This document shows positions 17,724 through 25,433 of a DNA stretch of 64,000 nucleotides, piece after piece (position 1 is the stretch's first letter; every line of letters begins with the position of its first letter). The notes beneath the pieces were generated by a model. The model saw only the letters and a program-made list of their open reading frames with translations, had not been told where the DNA came from and did not search any database. The position numbers were made by a program, and so were the translations under genes. This stretch comes from Turneriella sp942492915 (lineage in GTDB: Bacteria; Spirochaetota; Leptospiria; Turneriellales; Turneriellaceae): positions 1,550,001-1,614,000 of the forward strand of contig OW818662.1 of NCBI GenBank assembly GCA_942492915.1, given 5' to 3'.

Positions 17724-17787
17724 GACGCAGCATGCTGCGTCTCCACAAATAGATTCACCGCTGCGTCTCCACAAAAACAATTCACAA
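17724..17787. repeat. Palindrome plus short direct repeat between two genes
   Basis: An 18-base perfect palindrome (GACGCAGCATGCTGCGTC, 17724-17741) is followed by two copies of GCTGCGTCTCCACAAA spaced 26 bp apart (starting at 17734 and 17760). It lies between the alcohol dehydrogenase stop and argH start on the minus strand. It could act as a terminator for the dehydrogenase or be a small repeat remnant. Confidence 0.5.
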
Positions 17788-17793
17788 AAGCGA

Positions 17794-19557
17794 TTACAGC
17801 GCCAGTTTTGCCAGATCTCTTTCGCGCAGATATTGCGGATAGAGTTCGTACAGCGGTTCGAGCAACGGCAACAGCCTCATCGCACGCGGCAAGTTGCCTT
17901 TTGGGCTGACTTCTTTGCGCGCCAGTGCCTGCATCAGGTTCACCTGCCCATGCCAGAAATAGTGTGCGACGTCTGCTGACAGAGTGAACTCCACCTCGGG
18001 TGCAAATGCGCGTGCTGCATCGCCGGTCAGAACCTGCTTTGATTTGTCTTCAGTCGAACCGTCGAGCGCTATCGCCCCGTCCGGTGCACTGTAATTAAAA
18101 CGAATCTTGAGGCCTGAATTCTTGAGCGGAGCGAAAAGCTTCGGATCTGCCTGCACTTTCAGAAAATACGTGCCCAGAATGTCGTAGAGCCCTGCTTCGT
18201 CTTTGAAGATCGCTTTGAGCTTCTTCGCAGCGCCGGCGGTGCGCGCAGCCTTGAGCTCTGATTTTGAAACGGCGATCGGCTTCAGATTCTGTTCGTATGC
18301 TGTTCTAACGATTGCCCGAACCGCCTCGGCCGTGACCGGTTGCGGGTTATTCAGCATCGCGCCGTCTTCGAGCGCTGTGCGCACAACCTGATCGAGTTTG
18401 CCGAGACCGTCTTTGACGCCTGCATCGCGCAGATTCAACGGGTGTCCGCAGAGTGCGTTCAGCTTTTGGTTCATCGCGCGCAGCTTACCTGCGAGCGAAC
18501 TCGCACGCTGTTTGGTGAGCCATTCGTCGACGAGGCCCAGCTGCGTGACAGCCTGGTTCACCGCAAAGTTATCAAAGCGAGAAACAATCTGGTTCAGCTC
18601 TTTCACGGGATAAAAACCGCTGTCGCCGAAGATCTGCGCTACGCGCGCATAACGCGCGGCAGAACTCTCCATGTTGTGCTCGACGCTGAACGGCAGAATA
18701 ATGCTGTTCGCAAGCCCGTGCGGAATATGGTAGACTCCGCCCAGGGCATGGCTGATACCATGAACGATGCCGACGCCGCCGTGGTTGAAGGCCACCGCTG
18801 CGAGAAACGATGCCGTCAGCATCGCACCGCGCGCGTTGAGGTCGTTCGGCACCGCAACTGCCTGCAGAATGTTCTGCACAATAAGTTCGATTGCATAAAG
18901 CGCGAGCGCGTCAGACACCGGGTTCGGGTTCTGCCCGGCGTAGCACTCGATCGCATGCGTAAGGGCATCCATGCCCGTGGCTGCCGTAACTTTGCCGGGC
19001 ATTGTCGCCGTCATTTCGGGATCGAGAATCGCGATATCTGGCAGAAAGTGGTCTTCTGCGAACGGCAATTTCACCGAGTTCGCATCGTCAGACACCATCG
19101 CAAACTGCGTCACCTCTGAGCCCGTGCCCGAAGTTGTGGGGATAAAAACCGAAGGCAAAATTCTTTCTTTGAGCAATTGTGCGCCCATGTGCTGCTGCAG
19201 CGGCCCGCCTTTCACCATCAGCAGGTTGATGACTTTTGCCGAGTCGAGTACCGAGCCACCGCCAATCGCGATCACCATGTCGCATTTGTTTTTGACGCCC
19301 AGCTCGGCAGCCTCGGTCACAACTTTGAGCTCGCTGTTCGGCGGCACATTATCGTACGTGGCAGCGATCGTGATGGCAGAACCCTGTAAACCCTCGATGA
19401 CCTTCTTGGCAAGGCCGGCGGCCACAATCACCTTGTCAGTCACAAGCAGCGCACGTTTGCCGGGAAAACCGGCAAGTTCTTCGCCCAGCCTTGAAGCTAG
19501 GCCAATGCCGTAGCGCACATTCGTCGGCAATGAAAATTGATAATAATCAGGTAGCAT
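17794..19557 (-). CDS. Iron-containing alcohol dehydrogenase fused to an SCP2-like domain
   Basis: A 587-residue protein. Residues 1-430 are a group III iron-dependent alcohol dehydrogenase, with the NAD-binding GGGSVLD (99-105), the conserved PTTSGTGSE (140-148), and metal-site histidines in GIVHGISHALGG and HIPHG (about 266-280). The family normally ends near residue 380-400. Residues about 445-580 form an extra domain whose pattern (FNYSAPDGAI, VEFTLSADVAHYFWHGQVN, KGNLPRAMRLLPLL) resembles SCP2/sterol-carrier lipid-binding domains. The whole suggests oxidation or reduction of a long-chain or lipid-like alcohol or aldehyde, which is inference. The ATG at 19557 fits the family. Confidence 0.85.
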   Translation of the reverse strand: MLPDYYQFSLPTNVRYGIGLASRLGEELAGFPGKRALLVTDKVIVAAGLAKKVIEGLQGSAITIAATYDNVPPNSELKVVTEAAELGVKNKCDMVIAIGGGSVLDSAKVINLLMVKGGPLQQHMGAQLLKERILPSVFIPTTSGTGSEVTQFAMVSDDANSVKLPFAEDHFLPDIAILDPEMTATMPGKVTAATGMDALTHAIECYAGQNPNPVSDALALYAIELIVQNILQAVAVPNDLNARGAMLTASFLAAVAFNHGGVGIVHGISHALGGVYHIPHGLANSIILPFSVEHNMESSAARYARVAQIFGDSGFYPVKELNQIVSRFDNFAVNQAVTQLGLVDEWLTKQRASSLAGKLRAMNQKLNALCGHPLNLRDAGVKDGLGKLDQVVRTALEDGAMLNNPQPVTAEAVRAIVRTAYEQNLKPIAVSKSELKAARTAGAAKKLKAIFKDEAGLYDILGTYFLKVQADPKLFAPLKNSGLKIRFNYSAPDGAIALDGSTEDKSKQVLTGDAARAFAPEVEFTLSADVAHYFWHGQVNLMQALARKEVSPKGNLPRAMRLLPLLEPLYELYPQYLRERDLAKLAL

Positions 19558-19625
19558 GCGCTACAATACGGCTTTGAGAGACGGCGACAACTAAATCATG
19601 AGTTTAGGTACATGCGTACACTAAA

Positions 19626-19649
19626 GCCGTTTCCTTCTCAGGAAACGGC
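19626..19649 (-). terminator. Hairpin terminator after the MFS exporter
   Basis: A perfect 9-bp stem (GCCGTTTCC with GGAAACGGC, six-base loop) lies 14 bp past the stop of the minus-strand MFS gene. On that strand it is followed by TTTAGTGT, a weak U tract. The remaining gap before the dehydrogenase presumably holds that gene's promoter. Confidence 0.6.
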
Positions 19650-19662
19650 GAACAGGCGCCTG

Positions 19663-21018
19663 TTATCCCGCCGCGCGGGCTCTGGATTTTAAATAGAAAT
19701 GACCCGAAACAACAGACAAAAGTAGTATCACTGTCATGCCAAAGTAGATGTTGCTGTAGCTCTCAGCGGGGCTAAAATCGCGTTGCCAGACAAGCGCGGT
19801 AGCTGATAGTGCGACGCCGAACGCTCCGCTGAAAAACTGCATCAACTGAAAGAGCCCGAGCCCTGCTCCGATCTGTGCCGGTATAAGCAGCCTGGACATC
19901 TCGTTAGAGACCGAACTTGTGATGAATGTGAAGGCAACGCTCACGAGCAGGTACGCCAGCGAAAGCCAGATGTAGCCGTCTCGCGCAAAGAGAGCCAAGA
20001 GCAGAGTGCCGGCCGCCATAACCCAGGGCATCAGCCGCAGTATGCCTCGGTTGCCGTGCCGGTCGATCGTCTTGCCTGTAATTGGAGAAACCAGCATCGC
20101 CATGATCGACCCCGGAAATATCGCGAGGCCAGCTTCGATCGCACTCAGACGGTGCAGCTTGACGAGCATCTGCGGCATGATAAACAGCAGTGCAAAGCTT
20201 GATATGTACGCAGCTACGCCTACTGCCGCGAGTTTCAGAAACGGAGTATTCGCGAAGAGCGCAGGCATCACGAAAGGCTGGCGCGCCGACCGAATGCGCC
20301 ACACAAAAAGCAGAACGCTGAAAGATCCGCCTGCGAATGCCATGGCCGACTTCTGCGTCAGGGCCATGAGCAGCAGTGTTATGCCGGTGGCGGCGAACAC
20401 TGCACCCGCAATGTCGAATGTGCCGTGCCGCGGCGATTCTTGCGGAACCAGCGCGGCGAACACGGGTAAGAGCAGCAGCGCCGAAGCTGTCAGTAGAAAA
20501 AGGTAATGCCAGCCCGCGTATTCAACGATCGCGCCGCCGACGACAGGCCCGAGTCCCAGCCCGAGTGCAACGGCGGCCATCACCTTCGCCATCGCGCGCC
20601 CTCGCCGCTCGATCGGAATATGGCGTGAAATGAAAACCAGCGCGAGGCCGGGTATGGAACCCGCACCCGACGCCTGCAATACGCGCACACCGATCAGCAC
20701 AACGAAATCTCGTACAAAGAAGCCGGCGATCGCGGCAGTACCGAGCGAGGCGAGGCCAATCAGAAACAGGCGGCGTATGGGAATAAAATCAGAGAGTCTG
20801 CTATACGTGATCGACGCAATCGCAAACATGATTGAATAGGCGGTAACAATCCAAGAGGTTTCAGCGGGTGAAAGAGTAAACTCGAGCGCGACCTTTGGCA
20901 GCGCGAGGTTGAACATCATCGTGTTCATGATGACGAGCACTACCGCTACTCCCATAAAAAACACCATCCACTTTTCGCGCGGCGAAGCGGGAATTTCAGT
21001 TGTCGGTGCCTGCTGCAT
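19663..21018 (-). CDS. DHA-type MFS drug exporter
   Basis: About 451 residues with roughly twelve membrane segments. The first helix and loop match drug:H+ antiporters of the DHA2 type (MNTMMFNLALPKVALEF, then SWIVTAYSIMFAIASITYSRLSDFIPIRRLF), and a motif-C-like GLGLGPVVGGAIVEY follows at about residue 150. The ATG at 21018 starts a short hydrophilic tail before helix 1; upstream in-frame codons run into the divergent promoter region. DHA2 members usually have 14 helices, so this shorter form may be a relative. It is divergent from the RND pump, so the two exporters may share control. Confidence 0.82.
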   Translation of the reverse strand: MQQAPTTEIPASPREKWMVFFMGVAVVLVIMNTMMFNLALPKVALEFTLSPAETSWIVTAYSIMFAIASITYSRLSDFIPIRRLFLIGLASLGTAAIAGFFVRDFVVLIGVRVLQASGAGSIPGLALVFISRHIPIERRGRAMAKVMAAVALGLGLGPVVGGAIVEYAGWHYLFLLTASALLLLPVFAALVPQESPRHGTFDIAGAVFAATGITLLLMALTQKSAMAFAGGSFSVLLFVWRIRSARQPFVMPALFANTPFLKLAAVGVAAYISSFALLFIMPQMLVKLHRLSAIEAGLAIFPGSIMAMLVSPITGKTIDRHGNRGILRLMPWVMAAGTLLLALFARDGYIWLSLAYLLVSVAFTFITSSVSNEMSRLLIPAQIGAGLGLFQLMQFFSGAFGVALSATALVWQRDFSPAESYSNIYFGMTVILLLSVVSGHFYLKSRARAAG

Positions 21019-21202
21019 CGGTACAAGATCGTATCGCGCCGCTGTCTTGCACAGAAATTTGTAGTGCAGGCGCGCCCATACTCCACTAACAGCTGGTCTA
21101 TGAGGGGCCGAATAGCTCTTTACGCGCACACCGGCGCGTTGGTTTTTCCGAGCAGCCTTGGCACCTGCAGAAACCTGCGACGCCTGGGTCACCTGACACC
21201 CA

Positions 21203-24200
21203 ATGAACCTCATCGCCACATCGATTGTCCGGCCGGTCTTTGCTTGGATTCTCATGTCGGCGCTGATCATTTTTGGTGCGGTCGCTGCGACGCAGCTCGG
21301 TGTCAGCCAGCTGCCCGACATCGATTTCCCGATTCTGACAGTCAATGTTGCCTATGAAGGGGCGACGCCCGAAGTTGTCGAATCGACGCTGCTCATACCC
21401 ATTGAAGAACGCTTGTTGGGTATCGAGGGTCTGAAGCAAATGCGCTCGAACGCGCGCCAGGGTTCGGGGCAAGTGGTGCTCGAGCTTGATCTCAGGCGCA
21501 ATGTCGACGTCGCGCTGCAAGAGGTTCAGGCTGCGCTCAGCCAGTTGCGGCTTCCGCTCGGTATAGATCCCCCTGTTATTTCTAAGACCAACCCCGAAGA
21601 TCAACCCTTCATGTTTATTGGCGTCTTTGCAGATAAGCCGCTGCACGAGCTGCTCGTCTGGGCCGATGTTTTCTTGCTCGACCAGTTTCGTTTTATTCCG
21701 GGCATCGGCGAAGCGTCTATCGCCGGTTACCCTGAGCGCAATCTGCGCGTCTGGCCCGATATGGCGAAAATGCGCCGCTACGACATCACGGTGTCTGACC
21801 TCGTTACCGCGATCGAAACGCAGCACATCGAAAGCACCGCCGGGCAGTTCATCAAAGGTAAAGAAGAGCTGCGCATCCGCTGGATGGGTGAAGCAGCCTC
21901 GCCGAAAGATCTTTCGCGGGTTCGCATTCTGCGCCGCGGCGGCGAGAACATCTATGCTTCGGGGGCGGCTCTCACGATCGGAGACGTGGCGCGCGTTGAA
22001 GATGCGCTCAGCGACCAGCGCCGTATCGCGCGCCTCAATGGGTCTGACCAACAGGGAGTCGGCATCGGCATTCGCAAACAGCGCGGACAAAATGAAGTCG
22101 CGCTCGCCGACGCAGTACACAAGAAAGTCGCTGAGCTGCAGAATCAGCTGCCCGAAGGTTTTACGCTGCAGGTGAACATCGACTTCTCGCGTTCAACCAA
22201 AGCAACGGTATTCACAACCTATGAAAAACTCATCGTCGCTGCGCTGGTCACAATTCTCGTCTGCTTCGCGTTTCTCGGCAGCTGGCAGGGAGCGCTCAAC
22301 ATTATCTTTTCGATACCGACATCGATCGTCGGCACGTTTCTGATCATCTATTTCGCCGGCTTTACGCTGAACCTGTTCACGCTGCTCGCGCTGACGCTCG
22401 CAATCTCTATCGTCGTCGACGATGCAATCATGCTGCTCGAGAATATCATACGCCACTACCGTATGGGCAAAAGCGCAGCGCAGGCGGCTTACGACGGTTC
22501 GATGGAAATTTTGCCCGCCGCGACTGCCGCGACGCTAGCGGTCATCGCGGTTTTTCTGCCCGTCGTCGTCATGGACGGCGTGATCGGCCGGTTCTTTTTT
22601 CAGTTCGGTATTGTCATGTCGGCGGCTGTGCTGCTCTCTCTCGTCGAAGCGGTGACGATCACGCCGATGCGTTCGGCAGCTTTTTTGAGCACGTCACCGA
22701 AGCCTGCGCGTCTCGAGGTCTATCTCGAACATCGTTTTGACAGACTGAATGCCTGGTACGGCAGGCTGCTTGCGCGCACGCTGAGACATCCTAAACTTGT
22801 GAGCGCTGGCTCGCTGCTGCTGTTTGTTGTTTCACTGCTACTCATTTTTCAGGTGCGGCAGGAATTCGTGCCGCTGCAAGATCAGGACTTTGTCATCATC
22901 AACGGCCAGGCGCCGCCCGGTTCGTCGCTTGCGTACACAATTACCCGCGCCAAAGAAATCGAGGCGGTGCTGGGGCGACACAAAGACATCGACCGTTTTT
23001 TCACGAGCGCCGGCGCGGGCGGGCCGTCTGCCGAAATCAACCAGTTCTTCATGCTGGTCAAGCTCAAAGCCCGCGCACAGCGAAAGAAAGGGCACGTTGA
23101 GATCATGAACGACCTCAGAAAGGATTTCAAACCCATACAAGGCGTCAGGGCTTCGCTCAGGGACTTTTCTTCCCGCGGCCTGACCTCTGGCCGACAGTTT
23201 CAGGTATCGTTCAATATTTTTGGTAGCGACCTCGAGGTTCTCGACAACAAAGCCAAAGAGATCATGGACCGTCTGACCGCCGAAGGCCTGACGCAAGATC
23301 TCGATACCGATTTCAAACGCAACTTTCCCGAACTCTTGATCGCACCTAACCGCGATGCGATGGCCGCACGCGCGGTTTCAATTCAAACCGTCGCGACCAC
23401 TCTCGGGGCAACTGTCGCCGGCCAAAGGCAGGGGCGTTTCACTGCAGACGGCAGGCGGTACGACATTCGTATCAAACTGCCCGACGACAAGATTGCTTCG
23501 GCGAAAGATATCGGCAACATTCTTGTGCGCAATGCCGCCGCGAATACCGTACCGCTCAGCGAGCTCGTCACCTTCACCGAGAAAAAGTCATTTCAATCGA
23601 TCACGCGAGTGAACCGCCAGCGGGCTATCGGCATCTACGGTAGCGTCGCACCGGGAAAATCGCAGGCGATGGTGCTTGAACGCGCCCGCACGATAGCGAG
23701 CGAGGTATTGCCCAAAGGTTACGCTTTCGCTCTCGAAGGCGGCGCGGCGGGGCTTGCCGAATCTTTTAAGAGCCTGAACCTCGCCTTGCTGCTCGGCATA
23801 TTGATCGCGTATATGATTCTGGCAGTGCAGTTTAATTCATTTGTGCATCCCCTGTCAGTGCTGGTAGCGCTGCCGTTCAGCGTGACGGGTGCGCTAATCA
23901 CGTTGTGGATCTCAGGCGTATCGCTTAACCTTTTCAGTTTCATCGGCCTCGTTGTTCTCATGGGTATTGCCAAAAAGAATTCCATCTTGCTGGTAGAATT
24001 TACCAACCATGTGCGCGCAGCGAATAAAGGTGCAACGGTACTCGCAGCGCTCGTCGAGGCCTGCCCTGTGCGCCTCAGGCCGATTCTAATGACTTCAACC
24101 GCAACGGTTATCGCCGCGCTGCCTCTCGTCATCGGTAACGGCATCGGGCAAGAGACGCGCACGCCGATCGGTCTGACGATCATCGGCGGTACAATCGTCT

Positions 24201-24385
24201 CAACAATCTTCACTCTCTTTGTGGTGCCTTGCGTCTATCTGCTGCTGACGCGCCTCGAAAAACAGAAAGAACGTATGCTGGTTGTACAAAACGAAATCCC
24301 ATTGCCTGCCCTGCCAGCGACAATGCCAGAAGCTGCGAATTCTCTTTCAGATAAACCCCTCCGCCGCAGGCGGACTATTACCTGA
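21203..24385 (+). CDS. RND-family efflux pump (HAE1/AcrB-like)
   Basis: A 1,060-residue inner-membrane proton antiporter. It opens with the family's N-terminus (helix 1, then VSQLPDIDFP and a large porter loop). The proton-relay pair Asp406-Asp407 is in helix 4 (SIVVDDAIMLLENI), and a second helical bundle shows GLVVLMGIAKKNSILLVEF. Length matches AcrB/MexB-type pumps. The adaptor (membrane fusion protein) and outer-membrane channel genes that usually accompany it are absent on both sides, so partners must be elsewhere. The stop overlaps the stop of the next convergent gene by 8 bp. Confidence 0.93.
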   Translation: MNLIATSIVRPVFAWILMSALIIFGAVAATQLGVSQLPDIDFPILTVNVAYEGATPEVVESTLLIPIEERLLGIEGLKQMRSNARQGSGQVVLELDLRRNVDVALQEVQAALSQLRLPLGIDPPVISKTNPEDQPFMFIGVFADKPLHELLVWADVFLLDQFRFIPGIGEASIAGYPERNLRVWPDMAKMRRYDITVSDLVTAIETQHIESTAGQFIKGKEELRIRWMGEAASPKDLSRVRILRRGGENIYASGAALTIGDVARVEDALSDQRRIARLNGSDQQGVGIGIRKQRGQNEVALADAVHKKVAELQNQLPEGFTLQVNIDFSRSTKATVFTTYEKLIVAALVTILVCFAFLGSWQGALNIIFSIPTSIVGTFLIIYFAGFTLNLFTLLALTLAISIVVDDAIMLLENIIRHYRMGKSAAQAAYDGSMEILPAATAATLAVIAVFLPVVVMDGVIGRFFFQFGIVMSAAVLLSLVEAVTITPMRSAAFLSTSPKPARLEVYLEHRFDRLNAWYGRLLARTLRHPKLVSAGSLLLFVVSLLLIFQVRQEFVPLQDQDFVIINGQAPPGSSLAYTITRAKEIEAVLGRHKDIDRFFTSAGAGGPSAEINQFFMLVKLKARAQRKKGHVEIMNDLRKDFKPIQGVRASLRDFSSRGLTSGRQFQVSFNIFGSDLEVLDNKAKEIMDRLTAEGLTQDLDTDFKRNFPELLIAPNRDAMAARAVSIQTVATTLGATVAGQRQGRFTADGRRYDIRIKLPDDKIASAKDIGNILVRNAAANTVPLSELVTFTEKKSFQSITRVNRQRAIGIYGSVAPGKSQAMVLERARTIASEVLPKGYAFALEGGAAGLAESFKSLNLALLLGILIAYMILAVQFNSFVHPLSVLVALPFSVTGALITLWISGVSLNLFSFIGLVVLMGIAKKNSILLVEFTNHVRAANKGATVLAALVEACPVRLRPILMTSTATVIAALPLVIGNGIGQETRTPIGLTIIGGTIVSTIFTLFVVPCVYLLLTRLEKQKERMLVVQNEIPLPALPATMPEAANSLSDKPLRRRRTIT

Positions 24386-24734
24386 TCGCCGGTACTTCTG
24401 TGTTTGTCGCTGGCGGTGTCTGCGGGGCTTGCCCTTGCGGATCTTTAACCGGTTGCGCGGGGGCTGCCGGTTGCGCCTGCGTCGAAGAAGCATGACCACC
24501 GCCGTTCTGCTCCTGAGGTCTTGGACGATGGTGACGCCCCGAAGGGTACCCTCTGCGGTGACCACCACCGCCACGGCGACCGTGTGCCATGAGTTGAAGA
24601 GAACTTTCATCGCTGTCGAGCCGCGTGTAATCAGGTTTTTCACTCGCCAGCAGGTTAAACCCAGCAAGCGCCGCTGCGACGAGCAGTGACGCGCAGATTT
24701 CAAATGCAAGAGTCTTGGCTAGTTTTCTGCTCAT
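24378..24734 (-). CDS. Small exported or anchored Gly/His/Pro-rich protein
   Basis: A 118-residue protein with one N-terminal hydrophobic segment (about 10-28), then a low-complexity region: an Arg/Gly/His-rich stretch (HGRRGGGGHRRGY) followed by a Gln/Pro/Ala-rich tail. The composition resembles periplasmic metal-binding or disordered envelope proteins, but no family is recognised. It is the last gene of the minus-strand regulatory run, 100 bp after the unknown 149-residue gene. A promoter could lie in that gap. Confidence 0.55.
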   Translation of the reverse strand: MSRKLAKTLAFEICASLLVAAALAGFNLLASEKPDYTRLDSDESSLQLMAHGRRGGGGHRRGYPSGRHHRPRPQEQNGGGHASSTQAQPAAPAQPVKDPQGQAPQTPPATNTEVPAIR

Positions 24735-24834
24735 ACCGTATTGGACGAGCTACTGCGAAAAAGAAACGACACGATTCTTCGCGGTGCCGGTCATTGCCGC
24801 TGCGAAATTTTTCTGTAAATTGTCGTAAAATCGG

Positions 24835-25284
24835 CTATGCGAGCTTCTGCAACATGGCTACAGCGCGTGCGATCTTTGCATCAATGCTCGGTTCAGCCGG
24901 TTTTGAAGGCGCACCTGCGTCGGGTGAATTAGACTGCCTGATGCGAAATTCTTCATCGCTACCCGGTTTACCTGCGGGTCTGGCAATCGATGCTTTTGCC
25001 ACTGCGGCGCTGCCCTTTTCAGGCTCGTAGAGCAGGCACTTCAACGCAAAAACGAACCCTTCGCCGATCTTGTCGAGCATCGGCCGGTGGTTGGCGTTGC
25101 GATAGAAGCCGTAAGCGACAAGCGGCATTTCTTTTTCAAAATAGAACAAGTCACCGAGACGAATGAGGCCCGTCTTGTAACCAACGGTGGTATAGACCCG
25201 GCCAGCTTCAAAAAAGCGGCCTTCGTTAAAGAGCGTGTTGCCCCTGCGAACGATTTCGGCTTTTTGTGCGTCCGTAAGTGCCAA
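24835..25284 (-). CDS. Unknown helical protein downstream of the PP2C gene
   Basis: A 149-residue protein starting at TTG 25284 (MALTDAQKAEIV). The start is chosen because a full AGGAGG lies six bases upstream. Residues 1-85 form a TPR-like helical array (NTLFNEGRFFEAGRVYTTVG; IRLGDLFYFEKE), and the C-terminal third is Ala/Pro/Lys-rich and probably disordered. There is no signal peptide. The start region is repeated twice upstream in 58-bp units (see repeat entry). The function is unknown; its position suggests a link to the phosphatase cluster. Confidence 0.7.
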   Translation of the reverse strand: MALTDAQKAEIVRRGNTLFNEGRFFEAGRVYTTVGYKTGLIRLGDLFYFEKEMPLVAYGFYRNANHRPMLDKIGEGFVFALKCLLYEPEKGSAAVAKASIARPAGKPGSDEEFRIRQSNSPDAGAPSKPAEPSIDAKIARAVAMLQKLA

Positions 25285-25400
25285 AGATGACCTCCTGTCA
25301 GGCACTTACCTGGCGACGTCGTGTCGCGCTGGTAAGCGCCAAACATAACTTCCTGTCAGGCACTTACCTGGCGACTTCCTGTCGCGTCGGTAACCGCCAT
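25274..25400 (-). repeat. 58-bp tandem repeat duplicating a translation start
   Basis: Two complete 58-bp units plus a partial third. Each holds a 40-base imperfect palindrome (GGCACTTACC with GGTAAGCGCC or GGTAACCGCC as outer arms; 25301-25340 and 25359-25398) and an 18-base spacer with a Shine-Dalgarno. On the minus strand three start-like sites recur every 58 bp: ATG 25400 (MAVTDAT), TTG 25342 (MALTSAT) and TTG 25284 (MALTDAQ). The first two frames stop after about 14 codons at a TGA just before the next Shine-Dalgarno. Only the third reads through into the gene. Confidence 0.85.
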
Positions 25401-25433
25401 ACTCTCTATAGTCGGCAAAATATGCCAGTACGA

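Noticed and set aside
21098..22120. Antisense frame of 340 codons over the RND gene start
   Set aside because: No recognisable domain; codon-bias shadow of a clear sense gene.
25274..25400. CRISPR-like repeat
   Set aside because: Units are directly adjacent 58-bp tandem copies with no unique spacers and no cas genes nearby.
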